64,000 nt of DNA from Photorhabdus khanii NC19 (GTDB taxonomy: Bacteria > Pseudomonadota > Gammaproteobacteria > Enterobacterales > Enterobacteriaceae). Under the pieces are notes generated by a model that was not told the DNA's origin, searched no databases, and worked only from the letters and a program-made list of their open reading frames with translations. Positions 30,553 through 39,133 of the stretch are shown piece after piece; position 1 is the stretch's first letter, and every line of letters starts with the position of its first letter. The position numbers and the translations under genes are program-made. The stretch is from positions 351,859 to 415,858 of the forward strand of contig NZ_AYSJ01000013.1 of NCBI RefSeq assembly GCF_000517265.1, given 5' to 3'.

Positions 30553-30685
30553 GGATTCGTGCGTAAACAGGAAGGGGTTTGGTGGTAGTTGGTCAGGTGA
30601 TGTTCACAGTGGCGGCGATGACTCAGGCAGCATTAGTGATGGCTGCAAGGGCAAGGGTACATGTAGAGGCTTGCAATCAATAATC

Positions 30686-30960
30686 CGAGCCTATTTACGA
30701 TTTTGTGTAAACGCCTTTTCTCAGAAGTGACCGTCAAGGCGATCACCGAACTCAATGATAAAGCGGCTCATCGCCATCCGCCAGTCTTTCAGCGGCATCG
30801 TCCATATCTGCGATGCTGCCAGGATGGCCAGCCACACCACCTTTTTCACCGAGTCGTCTGACGGGAACACTTTGCGCTTTTTGATGGCATGCCGGATCAC
30901 GCTGTTCAGCGATTCGATGGCGTTGGTGGTGTAGATCACCTTGCTGATGTCGAGAGCATA
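30686..30960 (-). mobile_element. IS256-family element remnant (3' end of transposase plus terminal repeat)
   Basis: The minus strand reads ISKVIYTTNAIESLNSVIRH, AIKKRKVFPSDDSVKKVVWL and ends FIIEFGDRLDGHF with a stop at 30721. This is the C-terminus of IS256-type transposases, including the catalytic Glu region of TTNAIESLN. The last 30 bp (30686-30715) look like the element's terminal inverted repeat. Everything upstream of about 30960, including the two catalytic Asp residues, is gone. Confidence 0.8.
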
Positions 30961-31095
30961 AAAAAACATGGGGCAATCATTTAAGTGCATCCCTCGGACA
31001 GCCGTTCTAAATGGCGAGCTAAAGGCACAATTTGAGCGTTGGTATCCCGGCATCAGAATTAATGAGCTAACCAGAGTAAGGTTGATGGTTCTACA

Positions 31096-31230
31096 TTAGC
31101 TATAGCAGCATAAACACCAATGTGGTGCCCCACACAATTTCATGCTCTCATTGACAACCCCTATTTCGCTCAGTTCCTCCATCGTTTCGTGAATTGCAGC
31201 AAACGCATTACTACGATACTTTTTAATCAT
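31096..31230 (-). pseudogene. HigA-like antitoxin, N-terminal fragment
   Basis: A 44-codon frame with a good ribosome-binding site (GGAGGG). It starts MIKKYRSNAFAAIHETMEEL, which matches the N-terminus of HTH antitoxins that pair with HigB/RelE-like toxins. After about 30 residues it runs into unrelated Cys-rich sequence and stops; the HTH domain is missing. A perfect palindrome upstream (31290-31315) may have been its operator. Confidence 0.55.
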
Positions 31231-31289
31231 ATTCAATCCCTCCGAAAAATGACCTTTTTCAATTAGTTTTAATTTGGTCTTTAATGGTT

Positions 31290-31315
31290 TTAATGACCAT
31301 TATCATGGTCATTAA
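31290..31315. promoter_or_regulatory. perfect palindrome, probable operator of the HigA-like gene
   Basis: Arms TTAATGACCAT and ATGGTCATTAA flank a 4-nt centre, 60 nt upstream of the antitoxin fragment. A related half-repeat (TGGTCTTTAATGG) lies at 31275-31287. This arrangement is typical of autoregulated toxin-antitoxin promoters. Confidence 0.5.
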
Positions 31316-31408
31316 AAATGCAAGATATGGGAGAAAAATTCAATGGATGTTCTTAATGGCCTCTATGTGCTCAACTTATAAAAAGCAGAAGAATATCCCG
31401 AATGAATG

Positions 31409-31753
31409 TTAAATGCCTGCGATAACTTTTATCTCGACTTTGTATTTTGGGTTCATTAACTTAGCTGCAACTGTGCAGCGTACAGGTGCACTTCCTGCCA
31501 CAACCCATGCATCCCAGGCGGCATTCATTCCGGCAAAGTCTTCTCCATCGGCCAGAAAAATAGTGGCATCGATAATTTTGCTTTTATCAGACCCGAGGCG
31601 TTGTAGCATGATATCAATCGCGGCCAGTGTATCTGCCGTCTGCTCAGTAATATCACCATCCAGATTCTCCGGTACGCTGGTGTAATAAATTGTCTTATTG
31701 TAAACCACCGCTTCAGACCAACGATCCTGTGAATCAATACGCTCAATTGTCAT
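31409..31753 (-). CDS. yoaB: RidA-family protein YoaB
   Basis: 114 residues of the RidA/YjgF fold. The C-terminal APVRCTVAAKLMNPKYKVEI contains the conserved Arg and Glu region of the deaminase site. RidA proteins hydrolyse reactive enamine/imine intermediates; YoaB is a diverged paralogue of unknown substrate. It is divergent from yoaA (100 nt between starts), as in E. coli, but the pair is inverted relative to tsaB. Confidence 0.9.
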   Translation of the reverse strand: MTIERIDSQDRWSEAVVYNKTIYYTSVPENLDGDITEQTADTLAAIDIMLQRLGSDKSKIIDATIFLADGEDFAGMNAAWDAWVVAGSAPVRCTVAAKLMNPKYKVEIKVIAGI

Positions 31754-31853
31754 GGATACTCCTTAATGTTAACTGCCATATGCCTGATTTTGGGTGGTGA
31801 TCAGAACACAGTATTGGCATAATCTCCATCCATTCTATTGAAAGAGACAGTTT

Positions 31854-33785
31854 GTGTCAGACGATTTTGCGAAAAATGGTTCCCTTGCCAAAGCAATAAA
31901 AGGTTTCAAACCCCGCGATGCTCAAAGAGAAATGGCAACTGCTATTGAGTGTGCGATTAAAAACCATCAACAATTGGTTGTAGAAGCAGGCACAGGAACA
32001 GGTAAGACATTTGCCTATCTGGCACCTGCATTGCGCTCTGGGCAAAAAGTGATTATTTCTACAGGTTCTAAGGCATTGCAGGATCAGCTTTATAATCGTG
32101 ATTTGCCGACTGTCGCTGAAGCAATTAATTTCACCGGTAAACTGGCGCTGTTAAAGGGGCGTTCGAATTATCTTTGCCTGGAACGGCTGGAACAGAACTC
32201 TTTTGGTGGGGGACAGCTGGAAGCAGACATTCTGTCTGATATCGTCCGGTTGAGAAACTGGTCTTCACAAACTGAAGAGGGTGATATCAGCTCCTGTCAT
32301 CAGATAGCGGAAGACAGCCAGGTTTGGCCGTTGGTCACCAGTACTAACGATAATTGCCTTGGCAGTGATTGTCCGCGCTATCAGGAGTGCTTTGTTTTGA
32401 AAGCGCGTCGCCGGGCAATGGATGCAGATGTTATTGTCGTCAACCATCATCTGTTTATGGCGGATATGGTCGTGAAAGAGACCGGATTTGGTGAGTTGAT
32501 CCCACAAACGGAAGTGAAGATATTTGATGAAGCGCACCAGATCCCCGATATTGCCAGCCAATATTTTGGTCAGCAGTTAAGTAGTCGCCAGCTGATGGAT
32601 CTCGCCAGAGACATTATTATGGCGTACCGCACGGAAGTGCGGGATCAAGCTCAGTTACAGAAGAGCGCGGATCGTCTGAGTCAAAGTACTCAGGATTTCC
32701 GGCTGGCATTGGGGAAGAATGGCTATCGGGGGAATTTGCGGGAGTTGTTGCAAAATCCGCAGGTGCAACGGGCGCTGGTATTTCTTGATGACGCACTTGA
32801 GCTTTGTTATGACGTGGTGAAATTGTCGCTGGGGCGTTCAGTTATGCTGGATGCGGCCTTTGAACGGGCGACAATTTACCGTAACCGTCTTAAGCGCCTG
32901 AAAGATGTGACTATCCCCGGTTACAGTTATTGGTTTGAAAGTTATGGTCGCCATTTTCTTTTGGCGTTAACACCTCTGTCTGTCTCCGACAAATTCAGCG
33001 AAATTATTAATGAGCAATCAGGTTGTTGGGTTTTCACGTCAGCTACATTATCCGTCAACGAACAGCTTTCACATTTCACCGAACGGCTTGGGCTAAAAGA
33101 AGCGAAAACTTTACTGTTGCCAAGTCCATTTGATTATCAACGTCAGACGCTGCTTTGTGTTCCTCGTCATTTACCGTCACCGAATCAGCCCGGTGGTGCA
33201 AAATGGCTGGCGAGAATGCTTAAGCCGCTGATTGAAACTAATAAAGGCCGTTGTTTCTTTTTATGCACGTCACACCAGATGATGCGCAGTTTGGCCGAAG
33301 AGTTCCGGGCCAGCATGACGTTACCGGTTTTGGTTCAGGGTGAAACCAGTAAAGGTCAGTTACTTTCTCAGTTTATTTCTGCCGGGAACGCGTTATTGGT
33401 GGCAACCAGCAGTTTTTGGGAGGGTGTGGATGTGCGGGGTGATGCGCTTTCCTGTGTCATTATCGATAAACTGCCTTTTACAGCGCCGGATGATCCGCTG
33501 TTAAAAGCCCGCATTGAAGATTGCCAGCTTAAAGGCGGTGATGCATTTAATGAAGTTCAGTTGCCAGATGCGGTTATTAGCCTGAAACAGGGTGTCGGGC
33601 GGCTTATTCGTGATGTTGATGATTATGGTGTGGTTGTGATTTGTGATAACCGACTGGTGATGCGTCCTTATGGCGAAGTATTTCTTAACAGTTTGCCGCC
33701 TTCACCACGCACCCGCGATTTAGCAAAAGCTGTTGCCTTTCTGCAAGCCCGGCAATCTCTGAAAAGCTCCGGTAGGAAAGATTAA
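31854..33785 (+). CDS. yoaA: DinG-family Fe-S helicase YoaA
   Basis: 643 residues, GTG start. Walker A is VEAGTGTGKTFAYLAPAL. Four Cys typical of the XPD/DinG iron-sulfur domain are visible (NYLCLERLEQ, then NCLGSDCPRYQECF). The DEAH box is IFDEAHQIPD, and motif VI is KQGVGRLIRD. YoaA is a 5'-3' DNA helicase that associates with the chi subunit of DNA polymerase III and helps repair replication blocks. Translation from the GTG gives MSDDFAKNGSLAKAIKGF, matching the family start. Confidence 0.94.
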   Translation: MSDDFAKNGSLAKAIKGFKPRDAQREMATAIECAIKNHQQLVVEAGTGTGKTFAYLAPALRSGQKVIISTGSKALQDQLYNRDLPTVAEAINFTGKLALLKGRSNYLCLERLEQNSFGGGQLEADILSDIVRLRNWSSQTEEGDISSCHQIAEDSQVWPLVTSTNDNCLGSDCPRYQECFVLKARRRAMDADVIVVNHHLFMADMVVKETGFGELIPQTEVKIFDEAHQIPDIASQYFGQQLSSRQLMDLARDIIMAYRTEVRDQAQLQKSADRLSQSTQDFRLALGKNGYRGNLRELLQNPQVQRALVFLDDALELCYDVVKLSLGRSVMLDAAFERATIYRNRLKRLKDVTIPGYSYWFESYGRHFLLALTPLSVSDKFSEIINEQSGCWVFTSATLSVNEQLSHFTERLGLKEAKTLLLPSPFDYQRQTLLCVPRHLPSPNQPGGAKWLARMLKPLIETNKGRCFFLCTSHQMMRSLAEEFRASMTLPVLVQGETSKGQLLSQFISAGNALLVATSSFWEGVDVRGDALSCVIIDKLPFTAPDDPLLKARIEDCQLKGGDAFNEVQLPDAVISLKQGVGRLIRDVDDYGVVVICDNRLVMRPYGEVFLNSLPPSPRTRDLAKAVAFLQARQSLKSSGRKD

Positions 33786-33858
33786 TTATATCTGCTGATT
33801 GAGCGAACAATTATGAAACTATGATTCTAGGGTTGTCTGATGGAAAATTAGCCAACCC

Positions 33859-34013
33859 AAATTCTCCCAAGAAGCAGCCATGCTACTCGGAGAACAAATC
33901 AAGCTAGGCAGAAAACAACTCGGTGGTCAGAAAAGAATTTGGCAGAACGTGCGGGTATATCCAGAACTACACTGCAAAAAATTGAAAAAGGAGATATGGG
34001 CTGTTTATGAGCC
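33859..34013 (+). pseudogene. HipB-like XRE regulator remnant with a frameshift
   Basis: One frame reads KFSQEAAMLLGEQIKLGRKQ and another continues SEKNLAERAGISRTTLQKI, EKGD, followed quickly by a stop. Together they form the helix-turn-helix of HipB-type antitoxin regulators. The frame changes near 33930, and no HipA kinase follows. Confidence 0.6.
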
Positions 34014-34104
34014 AGAATTACCATTAAAATCAGGTATTATTGTCCCACTGAGTGACCTAACAATACCTGGCTGTATCCGCAATGCATCATTTTTTATCTG
34101 TTGA

Positions 34105-34514
34105 TTACGCTCGGTTAAGCAGAATATTCAACATACGGCGCAACGGTTCGGCTGCACCCCACAGCAGTTGATCACCGACGGTGAGGACAGAATAGATTGG
34201 TTCATCATTAAGTGACATTTTCTTATAACGGCCGACACCCACGCACAAAGAGCCACTGATAACGCTGGATAAATGGCCTTGGTGTAATCGCCGCCTTGAC
34301 AGGTAATGATTATGTCCATTTCTGCCAACGCATTGACCGAATTGGCGTCTTTAAGTTGATAAGTAATGCCATCAATGACAGGACCAGCGGAACCGGCACT
34401 TGATGTACTATAAAAGTGCGGGGCAATACCTCGAAAATCATTTTCTTCCAGCATACGCTGCAACAAAACAGAGCCCACCATTCCCCGCCAACCGATTAAA
34501 CCGACCTTTTTCAT
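34105..34514 (-). pseudogene. aspartate-semialdehyde dehydrogenase gene with a large internal deletion
   Basis: The first 85 or so codons (MKKVGLIGWRGMVGSVLLQR to CQGGDYTKAIYPALS) match the NADP-binding start of Asd. The sequence then jumps, with a frame change near 34258, to the Asd C-terminus (SVLTVGDQLLWGAAEPLRRM). The central part with the catalytic Cys is missing, about 230-250 codons. The cell must have another asd gene; this looks like a decayed second copy. Confidence 0.8.
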
Positions 34515-34788
34515 CTATATATATTTTACCTGTATGAATTTATAAAATTGTTAAGCATTTTGTTATACATCAGTGATAGATTAATGTCATTAAGGATTAC
34601 AACTGTTTGATAAGTTATAGATAAATCTCCTCACCGACATAAAAGATGATTAACAACGCTAACCTCATCAGCAAATCATACAGGTGGCATCCGCTCGATG
34701 GGTGATATGTCCGCAAATGACATCGCTTAAACAAAGCTCAGATTATTATAAGTTAATCAATCAATTAGAATCCAAGTCACTCTTACGG

Positions 34789-35121
34789 CTACGCCATCTT
34801 AATCATCACCATCCCGAGCAACAACAAAACAATACCGCCCCAACCTTTACAATTCAGACGTTGATTAAACATAACCCAGCCGGCAGCAATCGTGGCGATA
34901 ATGCCGAAAGCGCCCCACAAAGCATAAGCGATGGAAAGTTCGATTCCCTCCACTGCCTGGGCAAGCGCACTAAACGCCCCAAGAACAGCAACCAGTGAGA
35001 AAACCCCCATCCAATGGCGTCTGAAACCATCAGACAATTTCAATAAAATATTCGCTAAAATCTCCAACACGACAGCAAGAAACAGGAACGCAGCATGCCA
35101 CCATTCAAATTGTTGCAACAT
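34789..35121 (-). CDS. mdtI: SMR-family spermidine exporter subunit MdtI
   Basis: 110 residues and four hydrophobic helices of the small multidrug resistance family. The Glu in [16 protein letters not shown] is the conserved proton/substrate-binding residue of helix 1. With MdtJ it forms a heteromeric inner-membrane spermidine exporter. It starts 1 nt after the mdtJ stop, so the two are translationally coupled. Confidence 0.92.
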   Translation of the reverse strand: MLQQFEWWHAAFLFLAVVLEILANILLKLSDGFRRHWMGVFSLVAVLGAFSALAQAVEGIELSIAYALWGAFGIIATIAAGWVMFNQRLNCKGWGGIVLLLLGMVMIKMA

Positions 35122-35122
35122 G

Positions 35123-35539
35123 TTATGCCTCCTTAATTTTACTGTTTTTAGTTACGGCGGCATTGACAGCTTTATCTGCCATCTTTTTCACCGCCTCAGC
35201 CGATTTCTTAACTGCCACTTTTTTAGTCCCGGATTTAATCAACATAATCCCTGTCACCAGCAGAGCCAGACCGCCCACTTTCATCAACGACAGTGATTCA
35301 TCAAACCACATCACACTAAAAACAGTAATAAACAGGATACCAATCCCTTCCCACAACGCATACGCAACACCCAGCGCAACTTTTTTCACCGCCATTGCCA
35401 GCAAAATATAGGATGTAGCGATCATAATGTACATCACTGCCATGCCCCCCATCCCACCTGAAACGCTGGCATGTTTCATCGATAAAGTACCGATAACTTC
35501 GGTGACGATTGCCATTGCAAGGAATAACCAGTAAATCAT
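35123..35539 (-). CDS. mdtJ: SMR-family spermidine exporter subunit MdtJ
   Basis: 138 residues from the ATG at 35539, which follows AGGAGAAAGAAA; the longer open frame to 35581 starts without a ribosome-binding site and adds an arginine-rich leader foreign to the family. Helix 1 has the conserved Glu in [16 protein letters not shown]. The C-terminus carries an extra Lys/Ala-rich tail ([20 protein letters not shown]). An upstream short ORF and hairpin suggest control by spermidine through a leader peptide. Confidence 0.92.
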   Translation of the reverse strand: MIYWLFLAMAIVTEVIGTLSMKHASVSGGMGGMAVMYIMIATSYILLAMAVKKVALGVAYALWEGIGILFITVFSVMWFDESLSLMKVGGLALLVTGIMLIKSGTKKVAVKKSAEAVKKMADKAVNAAVTKNSKIKEA

Positions 35540-35656
35540 TTTCTTTCTCCTGAACACGCAAATACGCACGTCAAGACGCAAGCCAGTAAAAACACTGAAC
35601 TCATCAGCAAATGAGATGAGAAATAAATAACCTGACGTTTTGACGAAATAGAAATG

Positions 35657-35671
35657 CCGGTTGAAAACCGG
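35657..35671 (-). promoter_or_regulatory. leader hairpin between the short ORF and mdtJ
   Basis: On the minus strand a 6-bp stem (CCGGTT / AACCGG) with a 3-nt loop lies 18-32 nt after the leader-ORF stop. It could be part of an attenuation switch. Confidence 0.4.
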
Positions 35672-35688
35672 TTAACAGGAGTAAGACG

Positions 35689-35787
35689 CTATAACGCACC
35701 GCACCAGTAGTGCTCACTGGATAAAATGGCAGAAAGGAAAAGCATGTGGGTAGATCTTTGAAACCGGACGCTTTTGGCGCTGTTCAT
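35689..35787 (-). CDS. candidate MdtU-like leader peptide of mdtJI
   Basis: A 32-residue ORF (MNSAKSVRFQRSTHMLFLSA, ILSSEHYWCGAL) lies 149 nt upstream of mdtJ on the same strand. From memory, enterobacterial mdtJI is preceded by a roughly 30-residue leader, MdtU, whose translation controls expression in response to spermidine. Position, size and the downstream hairpin fit that arrangement. I could not compare the peptide itself. Its ribosome-binding site (GAG, 6 nt upstream) is modest. Confidence 0.5.
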   Translation of the reverse strand: MNSAKSVRFQRSTHMLFLSAILSSEHYWCGAL

Positions 35788-36045
35788 GATATCTCATTCT
35801 TTCATCGCACTGATATTCCGCACGATATACTAAGAATCCTCATAGTTATAGTGTTATTTAGCCTATTACTTCTACCATATAGAATAATAGAAAGCAACTG
35901 CTCAATTTTATTCTTTTCTTGACTGAAGGCACAAATAAGCGAAAAAATTGGGGTATTCTATATCTTGATGACACCAACCCAAGCCGCTCACAACGCAGCT
36001 TGGGCCTCAATATAAGGACTCTTACAATCCCACGCTCATTACCCG

Positions 36046-37521
36046 TTATTCAAACTCATTCCACGAGCGGCCATCACGGGTGATCATGGCAACAGAAGCA
36101 ACCGGCCCCCATGTCCCCGCCTGATAAGGCTTAGGCGCATCATTATCCGCAGCCCATGCATTCATAATGGAATCAACCCACTTCCAGGCTTCTTCTACCT
36201 CATCACGACGAACAAACAGCGCCTGAATACCTCGCATTGCTTCCAGCAACAATCTCTCATAAGCATCCGCCAGCAGAATATGGTTGAACGTTTCAGAGAA
36301 ACTCAGATCCAGTTTGGTTGTTTGCAAACGATGTTTATGCTCAAGCCCCGGTGCTTTGTTCAACACTTCAATATCAATACCTTCATCCGGTTGCAGACGA
36401 ATCGTCAACTTGTTCTGCGGCAGTTGCTGATAGGATTCAGAGAACAGGTTCAACGCTGGTTTTTTAAAATAAACCACCACTTCAGAACATTTAGTTGGCA
36501 AACGTTTGCCGGTTCTCAGATAGAAAGGAACCCCAGCCCAACGCCAATCATCAATATCGACCCGGATAGAGACAAAAGTTTCTGTCCTACTGGATTGGTT
36601 CGCCCCCTCTTCCTCCAGATAACCTGGAACCTTATTCCCCTGAACAAAACCGGCAGTATATTGACCACGTACTGTTTTCTCCCTCACGTTGGTGTGATCA
36701 ATACGGCGCAAGGAACGCAATACTTTCACTTTTTCATCACGGATATGGTCCGTAGTCAGATCTGCCGGAGGAGACATGGCAATCATCGTCAGGATTTGCA
36801 ACAGATGATTCTGAATCATATCGCGCATCTGCCCGGCTTGATCAAAATAACCCCAACGGCCCTCAATACCGACTTCTTCCGCTACCGTAATTTGAACATG
36901 ATCAATGGTCCGGTTATCCCAGTTATTCACAAACAATGAATTGGCGAAACGCAGTGCCAGCAAATTCAATACGGTTTCTTTACCCAGATAATGGTCAATA
37001 CGATAGACCTGACACTCATTAAAATATTTGGCAACTTCATCATTAATGGCCCTGGATGATTCAAGATCGGTACCTAAAGGCTTTTCCATGACAACCCGGT
37101 TTGGCTCTTTATTCAGCCCCGCCAGCCCCAATCCGTGGCAGACAGAACCAAAAGTACTCGGTGGCATGGCAAAATAGTGGATTGCAGGCCGGTTATCTTG
37201 CTTAAGAATTTTTTTCAGTCTGGTGAAATCTTCCTTTTGGTTAACATCCAGATTGCAGAAATTCAGACGCGCGCTCAATGCCTTCCATAATTCTGGATCG
37301 AGTTTTTCCGGCAAAAATGTATTCAGAGCTTCTTCAACAACCTGGGTATAAGCTTTTTTATCCCAATCAGCCCGGCCAACACCAATAATCCGGGTTTCTG
37401 GGTGGATATAACCCGCTTTCTCAAGCTGATAAAGGGAGGGTAATAATTTCCGGCGAGCCAAATCCCCTTTAGCGCCAAAAATAACTAAATCACAAGCCTG
37501 AGCCGTAGAAGTAACCGCCAT
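36046..37521 (-). CDS. zwf: glucose-6-phosphate dehydrogenase
   Basis: 491 residues. The NADP-binding start is LVIFGAKGDLARRKLLPSLY and the active-site segment is YRIDHYLGKETV, with the catalytic His of the family. It feeds the oxidative pentose phosphate pathway. It is divergent from hexR and has a HexR-type operator just upstream, so it is probably repressed by HexR and induced when KDPG-like sugar acids bind. Confidence 0.96.
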   Translation of the reverse strand: MAVTSTAQACDLVIFGAKGDLARRKLLPSLYQLEKAGYIHPETRIIGVGRADWDKKAYTQVVEEALNTFLPEKLDPELWKALSARLNFCNLDVNQKEDFTRLKKILKQDNRPAIHYFAMPPSTFGSVCHGLGLAGLNKEPNRVVMEKPLGTDLESSRAINDEVAKYFNECQVYRIDHYLGKETVLNLLALRFANSLFVNNWDNRTIDHVQITVAEEVGIEGRWGYFDQAGQMRDMIQNHLLQILTMIAMSPPADLTTDHIRDEKVKVLRSLRRIDHTNVREKTVRGQYTAGFVQGNKVPGYLEEEGANQSSRTETFVSIRVDIDDWRWAGVPFYLRTGKRLPTKCSEVVVYFKKPALNLFSESYQQLPQNKLTIRLQPDEGIDIEVLNKAPGLEHKHRLQTTKLDLSFSETFNHILLADAYERLLLEAMRGIQALFVRRDEVEEAWKWVDSIMNAWAADNDAPKPYQAGTWGPVASVAMITRDGRSWNEFE

Positions 37522-37545
37522 ATGTATCTCCTCATTGCGGGATAT

Positions 37546-37560
37546 TGTAATTTTGTTACA
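37546..37560. promoter_or_regulatory. HexR-type operator in the zwf leader
   Basis: TGTAATTTTGTTACA fits the HexR palindrome (TGTAAT-N3-ATTACA) with a single changed position. It lies 25-39 nt upstream of the zwf start. A looser copy with wider spacing (tgtaa ... ttaca) lies near 37673-37691. Confidence 0.65.
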
Positions 37561-37867
37561 GCCTTAACCGATAATGTACCCTTTTGGCTATATCGCGTAA
37601 ACAGCTATAGCAAATAACCCTCGCCTTCATGTTAGCGACCTGTACCACCGCAGCTAAACTAGTGATAGTTTTATGTAATTTTCCAACTTACATGAAATAT
37701 AGTTACCAATATGAAAATTAGACACTTGTCATACTTTTATGAAAAATATTGGATTATTGTGACTTCCCGCTGCCAGCTTCAATTTATTGCTAGTAATATA
37801 TTTTCATAAAACTTACATAGATTTCTCCTCTGAATGAAATCGCTAAAATCACAGGTCACTGCGTTTT

Positions 37868-38728
37868 ATGAATACACTGGAACGAGTCCAAAACAGTATT
37901 GAATACTTGAGCAAGTCAGAAAAAAAAGTGGCGCAAATAATCCTGGCTTCACCACAAACTGCCATTCATTCCAGTATCGCAACACTGGCAAAAATGGCGG
38001 AAGTCAGTGAACCCACCGTTAACCGTTTTTGCCGCCGTCTGGATACCAAAGGTTTTCCTGACTTCAAACTCCACCTGGCCCAAAGCCTTGCCAATGGCAC
38101 GCCTTATGTAAACCGTAATGTTGAAGAGAGCGATACAGTCAGTGCCTATACCAATAAGATCTTTGAATCGGCCATGGCGACGCTGGACACGGTAAAAAAC
38201 AATTTGGACATCGCAGCCGTTAACCGAGCTGTCGATTTATTGACTCAGGCGCGGAAAATTTCATTTTTTGGTTTAGGGGCTTCTGCCGCCGTTGCTCATG
38301 ACGCGATGAATAAATTCTTCCGATTCAACATTCCGGTTATCTATTTTGACGATATCGTAATGCAGCGAATGAGCTGTATTAACAGTGCCGAAGGTGATGT
38401 GGTCGTGCTGATATCCCATACTGGCAGAACCAAAAGCCTGGTTGAAGCGGCGCAGCTTGCGCGGGAAAATGACGCGGCAGTCATCGCCATTACCTCTCAC
38501 AATTCCCCTCTCGCCCGCGAAGCAACCCTGGCGATACTTCTGGATGCACCGGAAGATACGGACATTTACATGCCAATGGTATCAAGAATTGCCCAATTAA
38601 CCGTCATAGATGTTCTGGCTACCGGTTTTACCCTGCGCCGTGGCGCAAAGTTTAGAGATAACTTAAAAAGAGTTAAAGAAGCGCTGCGAGATTCACGTTT
38701 TGATAAAATTGACTTTCCCCCAATCTGA
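37868..38728 (+). CDS. hexR: RpiR-family transcriptional regulator HexR
   Basis: 286 residues. The N-terminal helix-turn-helix is around 35-60 (LAKMAEVSEPTVNRFCRRL). A SIS sugar-phosphate domain follows, from about 120 (ISFFGLGASAAVAHDAMNKF, VVVLISHTGRTKSLVEAA). It senses 2-keto-3-deoxy-6-phosphogluconate and controls zwf and other central-metabolism genes. It is divergent from zwf, with a terminator after it. Confidence 0.94.
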   Translation: MNTLERVQNSIEYLSKSEKKVAQIILASPQTAIHSSIATLAKMAEVSEPTVNRFCRRLDTKGFPDFKLHLAQSLANGTPYVNRNVEESDTVSAYTNKIFESAMATLDTVKNNLDIAAVNRAVDLLTQARKISFFGLGASAAVAHDAMNKFFRFNIPVIYFDDIVMQRMSCINSAEGDVVVLISHTGRTKSLVEAAQLARENDAAVIAITSHNSPLAREATLAILLDAPEDTDIYMPMVSRIAQLTVIDVLATGFTLRRGAKFRDNLKRVKEALRDSRFDKIDFPPI

Positions 38729-38767
38729 AAGCCCTATAGCTATTGAATAAATCGCAAAAATTGGACT

Positions 38768-38797
38768 GAGCTCACCTCAAGTGAGCTACTATTTTTG
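38768..38797 (+). terminator. intrinsic terminator of hexR
   Basis: Arms gctcac and gtgagc around a 5-nt loop, followed by ctattttt. Confidence 0.7.
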
Positions 38798-39133
38798 AAA
38801 CGTTGTTTAATACGATCACCTAAAAGAGAAATTATAAAGTCATGGGAGGAAAAATGTATATCACCGGGTTAATCTAATAAAATAATAATCACCCTGAAAA
38901 AAGCACCAAAATGAATAGTGTGAGAAATAATTTTCAAATATTTATCCGGCCACCCAGCCTCAGGATCTTCATTACCAACAATTATATAAAAAAAGTTATC
39001 CTTCTAAGTGATAAGGATATTTTATCCTATTTTCCCTAGACTAAACTATCATTGACATAAGTCGCAAAAATCATCTTAAAAATAATTTAACCAATTGATT
39101 ATAAATCAATATTATTTAATTCCAGGAGAGCAT

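Noticed and set aside
30467-30730. A Gly/Ser/Asp-rich 87-codon ORF (GGSWSGDVHSGGDD) as a bacteriocin-like peptide
   Set aside because: It starts inside the carbamoyltransferase-like gene in another frame, has no ribosome-binding site and runs into the IS256 terminal repeat.
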